Origin: Diphasiastrum complanatum
Lineage: Eukaryota > Streptophyta > Lycopodiopsida > Lycopodiales > Lycopodiaceae
Length of the DNA stretch: 64,000 nucleotides
Direction: 5' to 3'
Assembly: GCA_029204225.1 (NCBI GenBank)
Contig: CM055110.1
Location: forward strand, 20,440,410-20,504,409
Both the position numbers and the translations under genes were made by a program. Within the stretch, counting starts at the first letter, position 1. Every line of letters starts with the position of its first letter. The notes under the pieces are model-generated. The model ran no database searches. It worked only from the letters and a program-made list of their open reading frames with translations, and was not told where the DNA came from. Positions 1 through 10,800 of the stretch are shown one piece after another.

Positions 1-1
1 A

Positions 2-565
2 GAGCCAGAGGTTGATCCAGACGATGCTGTTCGGCGTGCTCTGCGGGGTGATCCCGAGGATGATGCTGACACCGAGGAGATCACCCCCCTCCCTGCTGAC
101 GTTCCATTGCCCTCCTTTGATGATGAGCCCACATATGATTCAGACGAGACTGTCGACCTTGCGGGGGATGGTCCACGTGCCCCACCCAGTACTCCCGCTT
201 CACGCCCCCTTTCAGATGATGGCTGGTCAGAGTTTGCGAGGGAGACAGAGGCTGCTGCCCAGAGACAGAAGGCGCAGAGACGACTCAAAGCATCACAGGC
301 AGGCAGTTCTCCCCAGAGACCCCCCCGTGGCAGAGGGAGACCCCCAGGCAGGAGTGTACCACAGAGGGTTCCTTCCGGCAGACCCAGAGGCAGGCCAGCC
401 AAGAGGGGACGCACTGATGATTTTTCTAGTCGTCTCTTGGCAGGCATTGGCCCAGACTTAGAGGAGTCCCAGATGCCTCCAGACTCCCAGCCAAACTTTG
501 TATTTGACACCCCTGAGGATGCATCTGGCACGCAGAGGGATGATTTTTTTAGCACAGACTTGTAG
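2..565 (+). CDS. C-terminal part of an AT-hook protein of unknown function (partial)
   Basis: The frame is open from the window edge to a TAG at 563-565, about 187 residues, so the true start lies upstream. The first 60 residues are acidic (runs of D and E). They are followed by a basic segment with two AT-hook-like cores, RGRGRPPGR and RPRGRPAKRGR, then a short acidic tail. AT-hooks bind the minor groove of AT-rich DNA, so a nuclear or transposon-encoded DNA-binding protein is plausible. The family is not recognised. It lies antisense to the ABC transporter gene, probably within one of its introns, which favours a mobile-element origin. It could also be the last exon of a spliced gene. Confidence 0.5.
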   Translation, partial: EPEVDPDDAVRRALRGDPEDDADTEEITPLPADVPLPSFDDEPTYDSDETVDLAGDGPRAPPSTPASRPLSDDGWSEFARETEAAAQRQKAQRRLKASQAGSSPQRPPRGRGRPPGRSVPQRVPSGRPRGRPAKRGRTDDFSSRLLAGIGPDLEESQMPPDSQPNFVFDTPEDASGTQRDDFFSTDL

Positions 566-1177
566 ATATTGATACACACAGACTATCATGTATATTGGCA
601 TCAGATGAGATGTATATATTTTGCTACAGTTTATTCGTGTCATGGCTAGTTTATCATAATTGCTTACAAATGGTTAGCTCTGTGAAATTTGAATGGTTAG
701 TTAGAAATGGTTTGCTCCGTGCAAGATGAGAGAGAGAGAGAGAGAGAGAGAGAAGAAAGAAAGCTTTATTAATGTCTTTTCCATGCCAAAAGGCATATAA
801 GACTAATGAGGTACATGTCAAGTGTGTAGTAACCATGGGAGCGCGTAGAACGTCTCCAAAACTGAAATAAAGAAAACAACTAGTATCAACTAAATAGACA
901 AGTAATCATCTGTGATCAAGATGTCAAGTCTGTGCTGCTGCTGTAGAAAGAAGTAATGCGAGCCGCAACATGAGAAGGCGCTGGAGCCCGCTGGTGTCGT
1001 CTATGAGCATGAGCATGTGTAGTATGTCTCTGTCTCTGTATATGAGGTCTGGCTATCCTGGCAGTATGGGTGGTACACCGTCTCTGATCTTTGTGGGCAT
1101 GTAGGCGACTGTCATCCTCGTCGTTGTATGAAGTCGAGGCTCGAGTGAAGAGACTCTCTGTATAAGCATGCGACCCC

Positions 1178-1423
1178 TCATGAACCACGACCGCTGGCAG
1201 ATTTAGTCTCTCGTCGAAATACTGAGTCCCATCTATATCCGAGAAAAGAGGGAAGTCCTCGCTCTGGGCTCTCGTGTGTCTCCATAAAAAATAGTACATC
1301 ACGGCCAGTGGTAAAATCAACCAGGTCCCCTGCAATGGAAGATGAATGTATGTTGGCACATTTCCACACTCCGATCCGAAGGTGGTGTGGAAGGGGCCCC
1401 GGGGTGCTCCCAACCCCGGGCAC
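1178..1423 (-). pseudogene. APE-type endonuclease N-terminal fragment of LINE ORF2
   Basis: The translation contains DVLFFMETHESPERGLPSF followed by GYRWDSVFRRET and SGRGS, the pattern around the catalytic Glu (ETH) of LINE apurinic-like endonucleases, which nick target DNA. The next codon that should complete GRGSGGVA is TGA, so the frame stops there. After GVA the sequence passes directly into the 3' region of the element, so the catalytic His/Asp part is missing. Copy D begins with the same segment ([12 protein letters not shown]). Confidence 0.7.
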
Positions 1424-1432
1424 CCCAAATCC

Positions 1433-2531
1433 CTAACTATGGGATCCATCACGAGCATTGTCCAAACGGCGCACTCGTCCATCTCTATATATGACTCGTA
1501 TGCCTGACTCCTTAGCCTCCTGAAAGGCCTTACGCCTCTCTTCCACCTGAATGTAGGTAAGATCATCATCCATAAAAATGGTGGAGCCGCGGAGCTTAGC
1601 TCTACATTGCAAAGCGTCCCGTCTGGTAGCCAAGGAGGTGAAGCGGATGATCAATGTGGCTGTATCTCTGGTAGTCCTCCATGTCGTATCTAGACCGTCT
1701 GTCTGATGTCCTAGTGTGGTATCCAAGAAGCGAGTGGCCTCTGCTATAGCATCCTGTGTGTATCTGGAATCCCTCTTACCCTAATGTTGAGCACCTTTTG
1801 CGCCCGAGATTTCTCTTCTTGGATAGTGGCTGAGATGACTGATGTAATGGGAGCACTAGGTTTAGTGCCTTGTTTTAGTACCGATGCCCATGAGAGGGTT
1901 GCCTCCTTTTGCTGCTCGATCTTTTGTTCCAACTCTTTTATCATAGTGGTGGTAGACTCGGAGGCCTGTTTGTTGTCGATTGCTTGCTCCAAATGTGTGA
2001 TCTTGGACTGCATCATTTCCCTTTCCGTTATCAGCATTGCGACCCAGCTGTAAGATTTCGAGTTTCATGGTCTGGAAATCAGATCTGAACTGATCCTCTT
2101 GCCAAGAAGAGAACAATTCAGTGGATTTTGATGGAGTATAGGGGATGGGAACCGTTTCTTGATTGGACGAAGAAGAAGAAGTGGCAGTGTGTGGGGATCT
2201 GAAGCAGGCCAGCATTAGAAGTTGGAACAGTGGGCTTTGGAATAGAAGCGGCAGTGTCATCGGCAACGGCGGAAGTGGCAGAAGCGGCATCGACAACGGC
2301 AACGGCAGTAGCAGAAGCGGCAGCGGCGGGAGGCGGGAGGCTCAGCCTGCGTGGCAGGCTGCTGCGCTGCCACGTAGGCAGCAGATTCTGCCACGCAGGC
2401 AAGCAGTGCCTGCGTGGCAGTCAGCGTTGCCACGCAGGCAGCCTGCGTGGCAGGGGAGCGTGGAGGATGTGCGTAAGGGGGGCGTGGAGGCTGCGTGGCA
2501 GCAGGGGGTGAGCGGGACTTGCGAGGAGGCA
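1433..2531 (-). pseudogene. LINE ORF1 (RNA-binding protein) remnant of copy A
   Basis: An ATG at 2,531 in good context (ACCATG) opens a Pro/Ala-rich N-terminus. The frame is then broken, but the pieces line up: an Ala-rich linker (2,118-2,402), a coiled-coil segment rich in E, Q and K (1,744-2,037), then an RRM-like stretch beginning NIRVRGIPDT. A C-terminal portion at 1,433-1,726 has RFTSLATRRDA and DDLTYIQVEERRKAFQEA. This order matches L1-type ORF1 proteins, which trimerise through the coiled coil and bind the element RNA. At least two frameshifts (near 2,040 and 2,300) and one at about 1,740 interrupt it. Confidence 0.7.
2340..2500. repeat. Cluster of inverted TGCGTGGCA / TGCCACGCA units
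   Basis: About ten copies of CTGCGTGGCAG or its complement CTGCCACGCAGG (one with TACGTGGCA) occur in 160 bp in alternating orientation, so many pairs can fold into hairpins. They lie inside the 5' coding part of LINE ORF1, where they give ATQA/CVA-type repeats on the minus strand. The base composition is far more GC-rich than the surroundings. Confidence 0.75.
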
Positions 2532-2648
2532 TGGTAGATGGGCGTTGGAGCAGATCGTTGGGGGAGAGAGAGGTGCGGACCAGGGCAGGGCAGTCAGGGC
2601 TGGAACCCGCGTGGAGCACCATCGCTGAGAGAGAGAGGCGCCCATCGC

Positions 2649-2689
<41 letters not shown>

Positions 2690-2691
<2 letters not shown>

Positions 2692-2770
2692 CATTAACGT
2701 CTTGGATTATATGGTGCAAAGACCAGCACATCTGCATCTCTCTCAAAACATATGCATCATGTTCAACCAT
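2690..2770 (-). mobile_element. LINE copy B, short 3'-end remnant
   Basis: On the minus strand this reads GTCTTTG...CAAGACGTTAATGAA running into the (TC)n tract at 2,651-2,689, a degenerate version of the family 3' end. Its inner stem is eroded but the outer GTCTT/AAGAC arms remain (2,699-2,723). The 5' limit is not clear. It sits head-to-tail with copy A, separated only by (TC)n. Confidence 0.5.
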
Positions 2771-2943
2771 TCAACATAACACGCTAAACTCGACACCCTA
2801 ACAAATGGCACAGTTAACATAACACCCTAAACCCTAACAAATCATCATAAACCCACAACCCCACAGCCATAACCATCAAAACAAGCCACAGTCATAATCA
2901 TCATAACCACATCCATAAACATCATCAACCCCACGTCCTCATT
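2771..2943. repeat. Low-complexity AC/AT-rich tract
   Basis: Degenerate repeats of aaccctaac, cataaccat and catcataaacc without coding potential. The CCCTAA-like units are irregular and do not form a telomeric array. Confidence 0.5.
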
Positions 2944-3270
2944 GTGTCGTCCATCTATGAGGCAACGAATACTTCTAGACTTCTAACACTAAGAAACCAA
3001 ATTTTTCAAAGTGTACAGAGAAGTGATGAATGTGCTTCAGCTTATGTAATGAGAGTTAAAGACCTCCATAGAGAATTGTCATGCATAGGAGACTCCATCA
3101 ACCAAAATGAACTTGTTCAAGTCATACTTAATGGGTTAAAGGAGGAATATGACAACCTTGTTCAGAGTTATGCCATTAAGGAGGAGCTACCAAGTTTGGA
3201 AGCACTCCAAAGTGTGCTCATTTCTGAAGAATCAAGACAAGAGTATAAACTCTTGAAAATGGAAAGACTG
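2944..3270 (+). pseudogene. Ty1/copia gag (UBN2-type) fragment
   Basis: The translation shows the pattern of plant copia gag: TLRNQIFQSVQRSDECASAY, RVKDLHRELSCIGDSI, ILNGLKEEYDNLVQSY, EELPSLEALQSVLISEESR. Gag forms the virus-like particle of the retrotransposon. Only the middle of gag is present. It runs into an unrelated GC-rich block at about 3,297, and no LTR is recognisable nearby. Confidence 0.8.
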
Positions 3271-3296
3271 TCTCTCAACATGTGTAGATTAGTGGA

Positions 3297-3645
3297 CAGT
3301 CCACAGGTTCGTGATCCCGGTACGAACCCAACGGATCGAGCCTGGCTCGATTCGGGTATCGTTCGGTCAAAATGGCGTATCGACGGGAGAGAAACGCTAG
3401 GTCACGTGAAATGGACTGGTTTTGCAGCTTTCCATCCGACGGCCCAGTTTCTCCAAACGGGATCCGTTTTAGGTGTCGTCTGTTTCGGCCAGTAAACAAC
3501 CTCAATAGGAACCTGTGGGAACAGATAGGACGAGGAACGGACGGACGACCGGCCCAAAACGTCCATCCGAAGTTCGATGCTAAACAGGGCTTCAAGGACA
3601 CTTTGTCCGGTCGGGACCTCAAACCTGGGAGATGTTTGACGTGGA
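3297..3645. mobile_element. GC-rich insert with imperfect inverted ends (possible MITE)
   Basis: The left end carries CAGGTTCGTGATCCCG and the right end, read on the minus strand, CAGGTTTGAGGTCCCG. The pair resembles terminal inverted repeats around about 330 bp of GC-rich sequence that interrupts the copia gag. I could not find a matching target duplication, so this stays tentative. Open frames across it look fortuitous. Confidence 0.3.
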
Positions 3646-4114
3646 GTTGAAGACGAAGCAATTGATGATGTGGTAAAAATCCAGGAACACATACTGGCGT
3701 CAGAACTACTCCTATCATCTCCATGCACTGGAAGGACATTTTTGACCATTGCTTTCTTGCATAGCTTCTTGGCCAAATATCCAGATGAAAGGGTATTGAT
3801 CATTGCCTGATATATGCTGCTTCCTTGAGTGTCTGAGTTCAGGAAATGGGTAGTGAAGCCCATAAAACTACCTTTCAAACTGTGTTCTTATTGCAAAACA
3901 TGCTTTAACTAACTTTCACTCACACCGTCCCTGTCATATACCAAGCAACTTCAATACTTCTGTCACACTTCAGACTTATGGAAGAGCTCGAACTTTCTTC
4001 CTGGCTAACTGAAGGCTTGTACTCCTCATCATCATCAGAATCTTGCTCAACAGTACCTTTGATATCCTCCTTCTGGTTGTTTGTTCCCCAAACCCTAAAC
4101 CCCAAACCAAACAA
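3646..4114 (-). pseudogene. Possible coding remnant of unknown origin
   Basis: Two minus-strand stretches look protein-like. One (about 3,646-3,878) reads MGFTTHFLNSDTQGSSIYQA followed by a K-rich part. The other (3,920-4,114) has an acidic and Ser-rich segment, EQDSDDDEEYKPSVSQEESS. They could be parts of a captured host gene or of a transposon gene. The family is not recognised and no splice model is convincing. Confidence 0.25.
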
Positions 4115-4203
4115 AAGGCCAACATTTTAGCGCGTTTTCAGGTGCTTGTGTGGTGTGCGTCCTTGATTCCATAGCTTGATGAAAACAACTGCAGCAAAAC
4201 TGT

Positions 4204-4310
4204 TGCTAATAGTGGTGAATGGTCATCAGAACCGTGCCATTCACTACAGGGAGTGAATGGTCACCAGAAGAGTGAATGGTCATCAGAACTGTGCCATTCA
4301 CTACAAGGAC
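4204..4310. repeat. Repeated hairpin unit GTGAATGG...CCATTCAC
   Basis: The unit GTGAATGGTCATCAGAAC.GTGCCATTCAC occurs at about 4,213-4,242 and again at about 4,271-4,301, with a shorter copy between. Each unit has 8-bp complementary arms. Confidence 0.6.
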
Positions 4311-4319
4311 CCACAAGAC

Positions 4320-4568
4320 CTACTGGCTGGCCCGATGACGAGGGACCCTTTCCCGGACCATGGCCAGCTGTTCTGCGGTGAAGTTACTTCCAATCCGCTG
4401 CGTTTCCTCGCCCTCGCCAGCTGGGGTAGGGGGGAGCAGGTCCGAGAGTCGCAGGGCACATGGCTGCAGCTCCGGTAGTCGCGCCATTATCTCTCGCTGG
4501 CTCTCGTGAAATGCTGCTTCTTGCTTCCGTTCGTTGTGCCGGCAGACATCTTCCAGGACCTGCTCAGA
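4320..4568 (-). pseudogene. Uninterrupted coding-like fragment without a start codon, family unknown
   Basis: On the minus strand an open stretch of about 80 codons ends at TAG (4,322-4,320). It contains EDVCRHNERKQEAAFHESQR, MARLPELQPCALRLSDLL and NFTAEQLAMVRERVPRH. Composition is charged and helix-prone, and codon use looks like real coding sequence, more GC-rich than its surroundings. It may be a terminal exon or a transposon gene fragment. A possible acceptor AG lies just upstream at about 4,563. Confidence 0.35.
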
Positions 4569-4639
4569 TTAGTTGCCCATGCGACGTTGTACCTCCCAAA
4601 ACCCTAAACCTATCTCATCACATAGGCCATGGTACTGTG

Positions 4640-5090
4640 TAGGTCTTGAACTTCCCTATGTTGAATGACACTGTGGAGCATAAGTAATCAGTAAGTTGTT
4701 GAGGTTCATACGGGGAGCACATCGTTTACCTGTATTTATATACTTATAAAATATAGATTCGTTAGGGAGAGAGAGATAGCGAGGTCACGAGACAGAGTTT
4801 TGGAGACTCAAAAAATAAAAATATAAATTGTTGCTCTTTCGTGTCCGATTCTGTAGATATCAGACATGGGAGGCATGGGGGCAGTGGTTAGGTCTGTTGC
4901 AAATTTTTTTGCAAATTTTTTTGGGTACCATTTTCCTATTTTTTAACAGGAGGGGGCAGGTGGGTGCCAGACATCCTCTGATAATTAATTCCGGGGGAGG
5001 GGCCATAAATTGCTTTTATTTCGCTTTGGGGATGTGGGACAGCGTGGGCAAGTGCCTGTATTTTTATTTTTATTTTTTTGGAAAAAAAAA
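4640..5090. other. AT-rich sequence without recognisable genes
   Basis: Short poly-T and poly-A runs and a GAGAGAGAGATAGCGAG stretch at about 4,766. No coding pattern, LTR or RNA gene seen. Confidence 0.5.
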
Positions 5091-5094
5091 ATTG

Positions 5095-5215
5095 AAAATG
5101 GGGGACGCGTGCGGACGCGGACGCACCCCTGAGGCGTCCGCGTCCGGAAGCGGACGCGGATGCGGACGCGCGTCCGGACACGCGGACGAGCGTCCGCGTC
5201 CAGGGTCTGCTTCCT
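5095..5215. repeat. GC-rich (GGACGC)n block with inverted copies
   Basis: Runs of GCGGACGCGGACGC and their complement GCGTCCGCGTCC alternate across about 115 bp, producing several long potential hairpins and many CpG sites. The surroundings are AT-rich. The predicted open frames across it have no conserved pattern. Confidence 0.7.
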
Positions 5216-5359
5216 TAGGTACGGAACAATGTCCCATGCGCAGATGTTCCGAATGCTATGAAACTATGTTCCAAATGCTACGAAACTATGGTCCAAATGC
5301 ACATGTAGAACCATATGGTCCAGAGCACCGATGCTTATAGTTTAATTTCTAACCAAGGT

Positions 5360-5520
5360 CAAAGTCAATGTCCATAAAAATATATCTGCAACTCTGCGAG
5401 ACAAGGATCTCCAATAAATATACTAAATTCACTTAGGCTTACAGATTTGCAACCATGACTTTCCATAACAATATGTTTGTAGCTTTGAAAAACAGAGATC
5501 TCCAATACATTCATCAGTAC
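5360..5520. repeat. Two diverged tandem units of about 85 bp
   Basis: The stretches near 5,362-5,430 and 5,448-5,515 share the order CCATAA.AATAT.T-T-GAGATCTCCAATA (with changes). This gives an apparent minus-strand ORF with an internal repeat that is probably not a gene. Confidence 0.4.
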
Positions 5521-5922
5521 ACATTCACATCGACTTTCAAACTTACATCTATCATCAATCATTAATTACTCTCATCGCCTTAAACTAGCTGCATTCCCAA
5601 ATAAGCAGCTATATCCAATTACTCTCAAACAAAATTAAAATGGGTATGCTGCATCAAGAGACATACAAGAGGAAAAAAATGAAAAAGTGTATGACAGCTA
5701 ATCTACGTAGTTTATGTATCAAAATCTTCACAACCCTAAGTCTCACAAAAGATACATTCACTTTGGAAATATGATAGCTTAGTCCCTTGCAACAAAATGC
5801 CAGAGTCTTTATGGTCGTGAGCATCTTGCTTTTTGTGAGTCATAAGTGGGACTTTATTGGGTCTATCCAGAATAACCGTGATGACAAAACCATAAAATAA
5901 GTTTGTGGGTCCTAGCATTTAC

Positions 5923-7862
5923 CTCTGCTAACGAGGAAAAATATTGCTGAAGAGCTAAGGCATCACTTTTTCGATCAGATTTTGCTCCAGTTCCTTTGAA
6001 TGCAACGTTTGCATTTTTACCAGACATGTTGTCTCTATTAAAGTCGGAAAGCATGTAAATTCATCAACATGAGCATATGTCATTTCAAAAAGGTGTCACA
6101 AAGAAAATCAATGGTAGCTAATGTAAATCGCTTCGGAAGTGGAAAACTCACACAAATTCACATCAAGGAGAAAACAAAACCTTTTGTAGTGCACACTCCA
6201 TCCACCCTCACCATCAAGAGAAAGAACAGTATCATGAAAAGCTACCAAAGCAGGACGGTGCGATATAGTTACACAAGAAGTCCCCATGGCACACACTTGT
6301 GCACAAAAGCGCTCCTCCATATCAGTTGTCACTGCACTTGTGCATTCATCAAGGATAGCAAATGCAGGTTTGTGATAAAAAAGCCTTGCCATTCCCAACC
6401 TTTGCTGTTCACCGAGAGATAGCTCATCACCCCAGTTCACCTCTTGGTCTGGCATATAACGATCCAACAGATATTCCAAGTCAACCTGGAGAAAAAACAA
6501 AAAATAAGCACTACCTAAGATGTCTACCCATTTGAAAATAACACTCATATAATACTTGTGCAAGCACAAAAGGAGAAATGCCCCAACTACTTCCAGTTTT
6601 CAACAGGAAAGGCAAAACTAACATTTTGCAGAAGTTCATGCACGCCCTCATTTGTAAGCGGTTCTGTTGCATCTGCTGCAGTCAGAGGATAGATCAGTTG
6701 GTCTTGTAGAGTTCCAAAAGCAGTATACGGCCGTTGTGGCACATAAAATATTTCATGATTCAGACCAGATCCCACTCCAGGCTTGGCAATGCAACCAGCC
6801 ACCAAGGGCCAAAGACCTCCAAGAACTCTGAAAAGTGAGCTCTTCCCACTCCCATTTGGGCCTGCACAATTATCCCAAATTTAGACTAGAAATACCATAA
6901 TGAGGAATACAACAGAATACACTTGCATTTTTTATGGAGTCATGTAACTTTGTCCAAGGAAAGAATGGTAAAAAATGAGGTCAAACAACAAGGACATCAG
7001 AAAGTAACTTAGTAATGTCACTTGGGGACTCATCAAATACTAATCAACCCCTTAACTATATGAATTACAATCAGGGCCAAATATTCCATGTTCTAATTTG
7101 GTGTTTCTTCTTGTAGAGAGCTAGACCTAGACCAAGCTCTTTTCTCAATCTAATTTGTTTCATGTAGTCCACTGGCCCTAATCTGCAAGCTAGTTTTTGT
7201 TTCAGTGTGTTGAAGGTAGTGCTGCCTAATCAAACCTTAGATAGAAACTTGCAGTCATTGGGCCACAGCCTTGATTGTGTATTATGTCATCTATGACATT
7301 AAGAGAAACTAAGCAATAGGCACTGGCCACACATTATTTCCCCCATGTCCAGGACATGTCAACAAACATTTGTTGTCCATTCATTGGACATGAAGCACAT
7401 ATGGGGATCTTATATTTGAACTAGGTGACTGGAGCCAATCTATGTTATATTGTGACTGGCACCAATCTATGCCAGTTTCTCAATAAGCAAATTTGACACA
7501 TTTCAAGCATAAAAGAATAAAAATTTAATCACCAGTTATCAGAAGATTTGACCCAGGTTCGACTTTCAAGGTTAGGTCTTCGACCAGTGTCGTCCCAGTA
7601 GGCGTCACCACCTGACAACAGGAACACATTGTAATACAATAGCCACAAAGTAGCAAATTCAACTTGCTCTCCAAAAAGTAATGTTAACTCACGAAAGAAT
7701 AGCCTCAGCTTGCTTATACACACCTTTACTCCTTCAAAGCCAATGTAATTTGCTTCCACAAAGTAACTTCCAGTTTTGGTATTCTGGATAGCACGATTGC
7801 TACCAGAAATGCGGAGTTCTCGCACCACTGATAAGAGCTCACAAATTCGATCTGCATAGCCA
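5923..7862 (-). CDS. ABCD1: ABCD1 exons 6-10: nucleotide-binding domain 1 and inter-domain linker
   Basis: Exon 6 (7,862-7,724) encodes [17 protein letters not shown] to [11 protein letters not shown]. Exon 7 (7,611-7,533) encodes [17 protein letters not shown] and ends in the G of Walker A. Exon 8 (6,861-6,623) continues with [18 protein letters not shown] and FYVPQRPY (Q-loop). Exon 9 (6,485-6,181) holds [36 protein letters not shown] and the H-loop SHRPAL. Exon 10 (6,034-5,923) completes HYKRDN and starts the linker. All catalytic motifs are intact. The exon 10 donor (GAG|GTAAATG) shows that the gene continues leftwards. Confidence 0.92.
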
Positions 7863-10800
7863 CTAAAACAATACACAGCAATTCGAGGTTAAAGTCCAAA
7901 AAACTCTGGATTCAAGAGCCCGTCTCCCAAGACAAAGTAGGCAATACTCACAGCTTAAGCCATCTAAAAGAATGGTGCATAGGAGGTAAAAATGTAAAAG
8001 CAACTCTACAATAAAAACAGAACACAATGACATGCATCATATGATGTGGCATAAAGCACGAAAATAAAGTATACCATCACAACCCCACCTTGCTTAATAG
8101 TCACAAGATCATTCTTGAAATCCTCAGCAAAACCATAAAAAATTACATTTGCTGTTTATCACTTCCACTGTGTTGCCAAACAGGCTTGTGCGTCTACAAG
8201 ATCACAACCGTAGATTTGTCTATACATATTAATAATTGGAACTAATAGGCAAGCCAACCCAAGACCATGAGTAATTTGGAGCATAAAGCTTCACTATAAA
8301 GCTTCGGACCTGCAATCACTCATAAAAATGCTCGGATTTATCAGTATCTTTGGTGTAGGATCAGACCTCCCCACCCAGGTTCAATTCCCTGCCAATGTGC
8401 GGGTGGGGTACCCAGAAGCCAAAGGCCGGTGTAAGAGTAACAAGATGCTCAGTTCTGGAAAATACACATTGGTTCAAACAAGAGAGACTATTACCAAACC
8501 TGTGTGATCAAAGGAATAGAAAGCCACAACCTATGCAAAAGGCTGAATATAAAGGGATGACCCGAAGAATGCCAAAACAGCAACCAACAAATTTGTGAGC
8601 ACTTTGCTGGATAACTCTAACAAAGTAAATTGAACTTATATTCATAAGAAGTTCAAGCCATATAGTAGCACACTCCTCTTAAACATTGTTTATAATATAT
8701 TTCATAGAGCTTAGGGAGATGATCACGGCTAGCAAGCGAATGGCACCCATTCAGAATCCAATCTACAAAGCTCCCTGTTGTTTGAGGGATCTTTCCAAAC
8801 AATTTGTGAATTTATACTTTTAAAACCGTAAATAGCCCTAATGTTTAACCCTGGGGACACACGCGCACACCCACCGATAAAAAAAAACCCAAAAATAAAA
8901 ACTAATTGGCTTTCTAAATATGAAACATGCAACAATATACACGTACGAAACAGACCATACCTTAAAACTCCAAAACTGATATTTATGGTTGATCGTAAAA
9001 ACCAGCAGCATCACAGTTCGGCACGTAGGTTTTACTAAATTAATTTTGAATATTACCTTAGTCGAGAGAATTTACGAGTGCTTGTTGCAAGAGTACCCAT
9101 CGATATGAACAAAGATATTATAACACTCGTATGATAACGCATATTGCTCAACATTTGTGCACGGCCCAGCATGGAATTGTCTGGCTTCAAATTTCCCGAA
9201 AAAAATGGACCAATTATGAGCACAACTCCAAATGTTGCTCCCAAATACTTGAGTAAAAAATCCTGGATCATTCCAAACCACCACTGCGTGTGCAACACCG
9301 TGTCTAGATGCTTGTACAGAGCTTTAAACCGCTGTGTGATAATCGATGCTTCTCTATCTTGCCCACCATAGAAAGCTATGCTTTCAGAATGTGTCCTCAA
9401 TCGAGAATGAAGTTGCCTGTAGTCTCCTTCTAACTGCTGTTCCATCGACATGAGCCGCCCAAAGGGAGGCGACAGCACTCCCGTGATTGCCCCAGCACCA
9501 ACCACGTATGCCTGCAAATAAAAGAAAGGTCCAAATACAATTTTGACTGTGTGGTACAGTTACTGACAGTTTTAAATAAAGAAAGCATAAGATTATCAAG
9601 GAAAGGAAAATAAAGCTAAAAATTGCTTTCACATAGATCAATGGACTTGAAGAAAGATACCACTATGCCAAGCGCATATTTTGGGCTGGTATAAGAGCAT
9701 AAACGCCATGTATAAAGAAGCCCATCAAAAACTGCAGTCAAGTTTTCCTGTAAAAGCTCACAAAATTCTGAACAGAATCTTGGCACATCGCTTACAATTC
9801 GTTGTTCTGGAGTATTGACACGCCGGTCAACATGAGAGATTTTGTAGTATGTCATGTTCTGTTCCAGAACAACGTTGATTAGCATTATTAACTACAGCAA
9901 CAAATGACTATGTACAACTTTGCAAGGCAAGAAAGCACGGAAATTAAAGAAATTAAAATATTAAAAAGCTAAATTTTCTTCACATACAAACAAATTAGAT
10001 TAAAGAATAGAATAAGTCACATGACATACAAAGGCATTAAAAACATTCTGTATGGAACATGGAAAATTTACTCAGATTTTCCCACATTCCGTATGTCGCT
10101 TTTGATCATGTCTTTTTGAACAAGAGTCTTGTCTGGTCAAGCACATGATTGCTCACACCAATACAGCCCATTTCATAGAAAGATTTCAGATAAGGAAGAA
10201 AACGCCCGAATCACCCCCACATCCCTCTAGTGTTCACCATGAGAGGAATGGCAAGAACAAAGAGTAAATTTAAGGAATTTAAGGAACTGAATGCTAGGAT
10301 GAATCACAGAACAGCATAACCATATAGAGAAAAGTTAGAGAACATGTTTAAAAGGATGGCCTCGTAAGTACTAGTATGATGATGACTACAAAAAGGAAAA
10401 GACAAAATTGAAGCCAGCAACAGGAGAGTGAAATGAAAATACAGAAAAAGGGATATCACAGGTGACCAGGTGGTAAGGAGAAAGAAAAAGACAGGCATAA
10501 AGGTGCAACAAGTTATACTTCTTATACAACAGATGTACAATTCACGGAAATATTGGAAGAAACTCTGAAACAGAAAATACACAATGGAGAACAAGTTGAA
10601 TGGAAAGACATGGTGACACATGTAAGAAGCCTCTACGGAAAGGAGGGGATTGGAGTAACAAAAGCTACATGTATTGTAGAAGAAAAGGATATTGGAACCA
10701 ATAAAGATATTGAGGAAGGGATTAACAAGTTGGCAAATGAAGAGGCACAAGACTTGCATTGTGTACTTGTCAAGATGATCAAAAGAAGAGGAAAGTCCTT

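Larger units (their letters stand above)
728..2689 (-). mobile_element. LINE copy A, (TC)n-flanked, with most of ORF2 missing
   Basis: Read on the minus strand, the element has a GC-rich leader, ORF1 starting at 2,531, the beginning of an ORF2 endonuclease (1,178-1,423), and then a jump into the family 3' region seen in copy E. The 3' end is a hairpin (774-803), ATTAATAAAGC, two CTTT units and a (TC)n tract (728-753). The 5' side abuts a second (TC)n tract at 2,651-2,689. The RT and the rest of ORF2 are absent. The junction falls in a GCATGCTTAT-like stretch shared by endonuclease and 3' region, which suggests a microhomology deletion. Frameshifts and stops show it is dead as a coding element, though it could have been mobilised in trans. 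Confidence 0.8.

Noticed and set aside
916-1569. A 217-codon minus ORF in LINE copy A as a host gene
   Set aside because: It is a chance frame across ORF1 tail, endonuclease and 3' region of the element; the real motifs are in other frames.
2163-2537. Plus-strand ORF with PAWQ/LPRRQ repeats
   Set aside because: Antisense shadow of the inverted TGCGTGGCA cluster in LINE ORF1.
2771-2943. Interstitial telomere repeat
   Set aside because: CCCTAA-like words are irregular and mixed with CATAACC repeats.
8350-8440. Functional tRNA gene
   Set aside because: Only a B-box-like sequence; no acceptor stem or cloverleaf.
10304-10759. 151-codon Phe/Cys-rich minus ORF
   Set aside because: Antisense to the LINE P linker; hydrophobic composition comes from reading purine-rich sequence backwards.
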